Assembly (NCBI RefSeq): GCF_002847305.1
Contig: NZ_CP025409.1
Coordinates: 1 to 64,000, forward strand
Source: Paracoccus tegillarcae
Lineage (GTDB): Bacteria; Pseudomonadota; Alphaproteobacteria; Rhodobacterales; Rhodobacteraceae
DNA length: 64,000 nt
Reading direction: 5' to 3'
Shown: positions 61,655 to 64,000 of the stretch, one piece after another
Layout of the letters: each line of letters opens with the position of its first letter
How positions within the stretch are numbered: position 1 is the first letter of the stretch
Notes under the pieces: model-generated
The model's input: only the letters and a program-made list of their open reading frames with translations
Told to the model about the DNA's origin: nothing
Databases searched by the model: none
Translations under genes and position numbers: made by a program

Positions 61655-62296
61655 TCACCGCCAGATCGGCGCGCGCCAGCCAGCAGTGATGGCTTCATCT
61701 TCGGAACAGAACCAGCGTTCGCCCTTGGCGACATTGATCCGGGTCTTTCCATACCACGGCGACCATGGCGCGTGGTAAATCTTGCCACCCGACGAAATAT
61801 TGCCCTTGATCGGGCAGCCCTCCGGTGCCTGCTGGGTGGCCTCAGCCCATTTCCGGTCCCGGAAATCCCAGGGCGTCTCGTAATCGCCTTGCCAGATGCC
61901 GACCGCCGCCGTCCGGGCGATTTCCTCTGCACCGACATAGTCATCTGAATAGCGCGTGAAGGCGCGAGCCAGGCCCGCTGCAATCATGGCATCACCGAGA
62001 TCCTGACCATCGGCATCACAGCGGGCAATCGTGCGTCCGTATTTGTCCTGGTCCAGCGCCTCGCAGCTGACCGTGCCTGCTGAAATCAGCGTGTCGAGCT
62101 GGTCCAGCGCCGCCTGGCCGCAATCCCAATCGCCGCAGCGCTGCCCAAGTTCCGGGGCATCTATGCCGTTGATTCTGATGCGAAGTCCGTCGAGGTCGAA
62201 GGTATCGCCATCCACCACGCGCGTCTGCGCGAAGGCGGCTGTCGATGAGGTGGCGATGAAGAGTGCGGCAAGGATGAATTGTCGGGTCAGTGTCAT
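61655..62296 (-). CDS. Secreted thermonuclease-family nuclease
   Basis: 213 residues: signal peptide ending AFA/QTRVVDGD, then a staphylococcal-nuclease fold with VDGDTF, RIRINGIDAPE and YGRTIA carrying the Asp, Arg and Glu of the active site. Several Cys suggest disulfides. The C-terminal 60 residues (HAPWSPWYGKTRINVAKGERWF) form an extra domain. Such plasmid-borne nucleases are common near transfer genes; the substrate role is not established. Confidence 0.92.
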   Translation of the reverse strand: MTLTRQFILAALFIATSSTAAFAQTRVVDGDTFDLDGLRIRINGIDAPELGQRCGDWDCGQAALDQLDTLISAGTVSCEALDQDKYGRTIARCDADGQDLGDAMIAAGLARAFTRYSDDYVGAEEIARTAAVGIWQGDYETPWDFRDRKWAEATQQAPEGCPIKGNISSGGKIYHAPWSPWYGKTRINVAKGERWFCSEDEAITAGWRAPIWR

Positions 62297-62343
62297 CGAA
62301 TGATCATCGGCAACTTCTGATCACGGGACAAGCATTTCCGGAC

Positions 62344-62725
62344 GGCCATGAAGATCGATGGAGGCCCGCATATCGCGGGCCACGCCAGCCGGGGGATTCG
62401 GACAAAACCGAACGCCCCGGCTTTTGTTTGGCCGCGTTCCGCAGCCGTCATGGGAACCGCCGGTTCCCCCGTTCAAGGGCGCGTCCGCTTGACGGGGCAA
62501 GGGGTGTCCCCGGCCTTCCTTCGCGCGGCGCGCTCCGTGCAGGCCGGGTGATCCCCCTCCCCTCGCCCCTACGGCCGACCCCTGATCGGGTCCCCCTCCT
62601 GCCCTCGCCGGGAGGCAGGGTTTCAGGAGAGGCGCGCGGTCCCCGCGACCTCGCCAGAAACCCCGCCCGATGATGGGCACCCCGCACAAGGCAACGACCA
62701 AGGCGGGACCGTCGCAAAATGGAAG
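62344..62725 (+). repeat. Structured leader, copy 2 (direct repeat with 19489-19878)
   Basis: Second copy of the roughly 390-base leader. Hairpins are kept although bases differ: GGCCCGC/GCGGGCC near 62363-62381, the terminator stem, GGGAACC/GGTTCCC near 62453-62469, CCTGCC/GGCAGG. Compensating loops differ most, stems least, which suggests selection for structure. It ends at the ribosome site of another accessory operon. Confidence 0.75.
62387..62424 (+). terminator. Intrinsic terminator inside leader copy 2
   Basis: AGCCGGGG (62387-62394) with CCCCGGCT, inner TTCGG/CCGAA, then TTTT. Loop sequence differs from copy 1 (ACAAAA against GCGATG), stem identical. Confidence 0.82.
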
Positions 62726-62731
62726 ATGACC

Positions 62732-63358
62732 ATGTTTCACAATTTTGATGGCCTGACCCGTAACGAAGGCCGCTGGCTCAATCTCTGGGCCGCGTTCGAT
62801 GTGACCGGGGACTATCTCGGCACCTTCACGCTGGACGATCTGCGCGCGAAGGCAGCCGATGCTGGCAAATGGGTTAGCGCCGTTCGGTATCGCCGGGCTG
62901 GTCAGCAGATTGACCAAGCCGCGCTGGCGCAGCATTTCAACGGGCTGCCGTGCGGCACGACCATCTTTGCCTTCTCAGGCTTCCGCCTGTCCCCCGTCCG
63001 CGACATGGGTGGCAGTATCGAAGTCTGCGATCCCGGCGAGCATGATTTCTGGTCGGTCTATGGGTTTCACCGGGACGCCGAAGAATGGCAGATTGTCCAT
63101 GATGCCCCTTGGGGCGAGATCGGCGAAACCCTCGCCCGGATCGTGGACCTGACCGGCGAACTGGTCGAATACCGCGACCTGTCACACGCTTATGCCAATA
63201 CCCGCCTGCCCGATCTGGTCGACCTGCTGGCACAGCGCATTCTGGATGAAATCCCCGACCAAGACGACGCCGATGCGCGCATGGATGACGCGGACGCGCA
63301 TCCGCTGGAAGAACTGCGGGACCTGATCCTGTTCGCCCTCAATGCGCGGAGGGGCTGA
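62732..63358 (+). CDS. Hypothetical accessory protein, 208 aa
   Basis: Not recognised. Acidic, starts MFHNFDGLTRNEGRWLN; includes FSGFRLSPVRDMGGSIEV and an acidic C-terminal tail (DQDDADARMDDADAHPLEEL). GGAAG favours the ATG at 62732; 62726 is possible. First gene behind leader copy 2; the shared leader suggests it works at the same stage as the ArdC-like operon. Confidence 0.72.
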   Translation: MFHNFDGLTRNEGRWLNLWAAFDVTGDYLGTFTLDDLRAKAADAGKWVSAVRYRRAGQQIDQAALAQHFNGLPCGTTIFAFSGFRLSPVRDMGGSIEVCDPGEHDFWSVYGFHRDAEEWQIVHDAPWGEIGETLARIVDLTGELVEYRDLSHAYANTRLPDLVDLLAQRILDEIPDQDDADARMDDADAHPLEELRDLILFALNARRG

Positions 63359-63359
63359 T

Positions 63360-63956
63360 ATGGGCTGGCTCATCTATCCCGACACCCCCGCCTGCATCCG
63401 CGATGAAATCGCCCGGCTCTGCACCTGGGACAGCGAGAATGGACGGGGTTTCCCCGTCCTGATCAGCCGCAAGGGCTCGGTCTGGTATGCGGCGATCCGC
63501 GCGGAACCTGCCGCTGGCCGACTGGACACCGGGCGCGACCCCACCGGGCATTTCGAGACTGACGCCACCGGCGGCTATACTTTTGCCGCCGTGTTCCTGA
63601 CCACGACCAGCAAGGGCGAGTGGGGCTATAAGGACATGGACGAAACCAGCGGCCCCAATCAGGCCCAGGCCCCGGCGAAACTGCTGGACCTGCTGTCACC
63701 GACAAGCGCCGAATACGCCCTCGACTGGCGGCAGCGCTGCCGCGACCACGCGGCGCGCAACAGCCGCCGCATGAAACCCGGTGACGTGATCTGTCTGGCA
63801 ACGCCCCTGCGGTTTTCGGATGGCGCTGAGTTGCAGACCTTCCGCGTCTCAAAGGAAAAATGGGGGCGCAGCAACCGAACGGTGTTCATCAGCACCGAAA
63901 CCGGCGGGCGCTATTCCATCAGCAACATCATGTCCCGCGACTGGACCCGCATCTGA
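63360..63956 (+). CDS. Hypothetical accessory protein starting MGW, 198 aa
   Basis: Begins MGWLIYPDTPACIRDEIARL and holds WYAAIRAEP, a central AAVFLTTTSKGEWGYKDMDE block and a C-terminal basic region. This resembles the DUF6927-type proteins that travel with ArdC-like genes on alphaproteobacterial plasmids; recognition is tentative. One base separates it from the preceding stop, so it is co-translated. Confidence 0.72.
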   Translation: MGWLIYPDTPACIRDEIARLCTWDSENGRGFPVLISRKGSVWYAAIRAEPAAGRLDTGRDPTGHFETDATGGYTFAAVFLTTTSKGEWGYKDMDETSGPNQAQAPAKLLDLLSPTSAEYALDWRQRCRDHAARNSRRMKPGDVICLATPLRFSDGAELQTFRVSKEKWGRSNRTVFISTETGGRYSISNIMSRDWTRI

Positions 63957-63960
63957 CCCG

Positions 63961-63988
63961 GCAGCGCCGCGCCCGATGGCGCGGCTGC
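63961..63988. other. Hairpin after the last gene
   Basis: GCCGCGCC and GGCGCGGC around CGAT, extended by GCAG/CTGC with a bulge. No T tract before the window ends; it may be an intercistronic hairpin, not a terminator. Confidence 0.45.
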
Positions 63989-64000
63989 ACCCGTGTCCCC

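Noticed and set aside
1..64000. CRISPR arrays, tRNA and rRNA genes
   Set aside because: No regularly spaced repeats, cloverleaf-forming genes or rRNA segments were seen while reading the window.

Overview
The window reads as a GC-rich alphaproteobacterial plasmid or plasmid-like replicon, most likely from Paracoccus or a close Rhodobacteraceae relative. The grounds are the repABC replication and partition genes with their parS palindromes, the Ti-like VirB/VirC/VirD conjugation set, a GAAC-N7-GAAC LexA box and the codon style. No rRNA, tRNA or CRISPR array was seen. The genus is an inference.

Layout. (1) 1-19.4 kb is a metabolic cargo island between insertion-sequence debris: an IS6-family element and an IS66 fragment on the left, an IS21 istB fragment on the right. 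The cargo is an eleven-gene co-directional minus-strand operon: phaA, phaB, aceE, aceF, lpd with an N-terminal lipoyl domain, a phasin, lldP, lutA, lutB, lutC and phaC. A divergent GntR/FadR-family regulator faces it, followed by an EamA-type exporter. Read in order, the genes take up L-lactate (LldP), oxidise it to pyruvate (LutABC), convert pyruvate to acetyl-CoA (AceEF-Lpd) and polymerise it to polyhydroxybutyrate (PhaA, PhaB, PhaC) on phasin-coated granules. This is the most striking unit in the window. (2) 19.5-25.8 kb holds a structured leader and a tight operon of small genes with an ArdC-like antirestriction protein, then an RHE_PE00001-like protein, a Phd/PIN toxin-antitoxin pair and a tyrosine recombinase. 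(3) 26.0-29.6 kb is repABC with a counter-transcribed RNA and three parS sites.

(4) 29.6-35.0 kb is the DNA-processing region: virC2, virC1, a candidate oriT region with an iterated ATGCG motif and a three-level nested inverted repeat, a MobC/VirD1-like protein and a VirD2-like relaxase. (5) 35.0-38.7 kb is accessory: an AbrB/PIN toxin-antitoxin pair, a degenerate repeat tract, a HicA-like pair and a large PIN-like protein. (6) 38.9-52.5 kb is the mating channel on the minus strand, virB1-2-3-4, a small lipoprotein, a transglycosylase built into a VirB5-like frame, virB5, an exported protein, virB6-8-9-10-11, a small protein and virD4. (7) 52.5-57.1 kb carries an alpha/beta hydrolase overlapping a multi-pass membrane protein (RcgR/RcgA-like) and exported proteins. 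(8) 57.1-58.9 kb is a second, stand-alone repC, which suggests a fused two-replicon plasmid. (9) 59.2-62.3 kb is a LexA-box-controlled repair cassette (SRAP protein, Y-family polymerase), a glycine-zipper protein and a secreted nuclease. (10) 62.3-64.0 kb starts with a second copy of the structured leader seen at 19.5 kb, again driving small accessory genes.

Together these parts make a self-transmissible plasmid with double replication control, antirestriction and SOS functions, carrying an IS-bounded lactate-to-PHB pathway. All assignments come from reading motifs and gene order; no database search was run.
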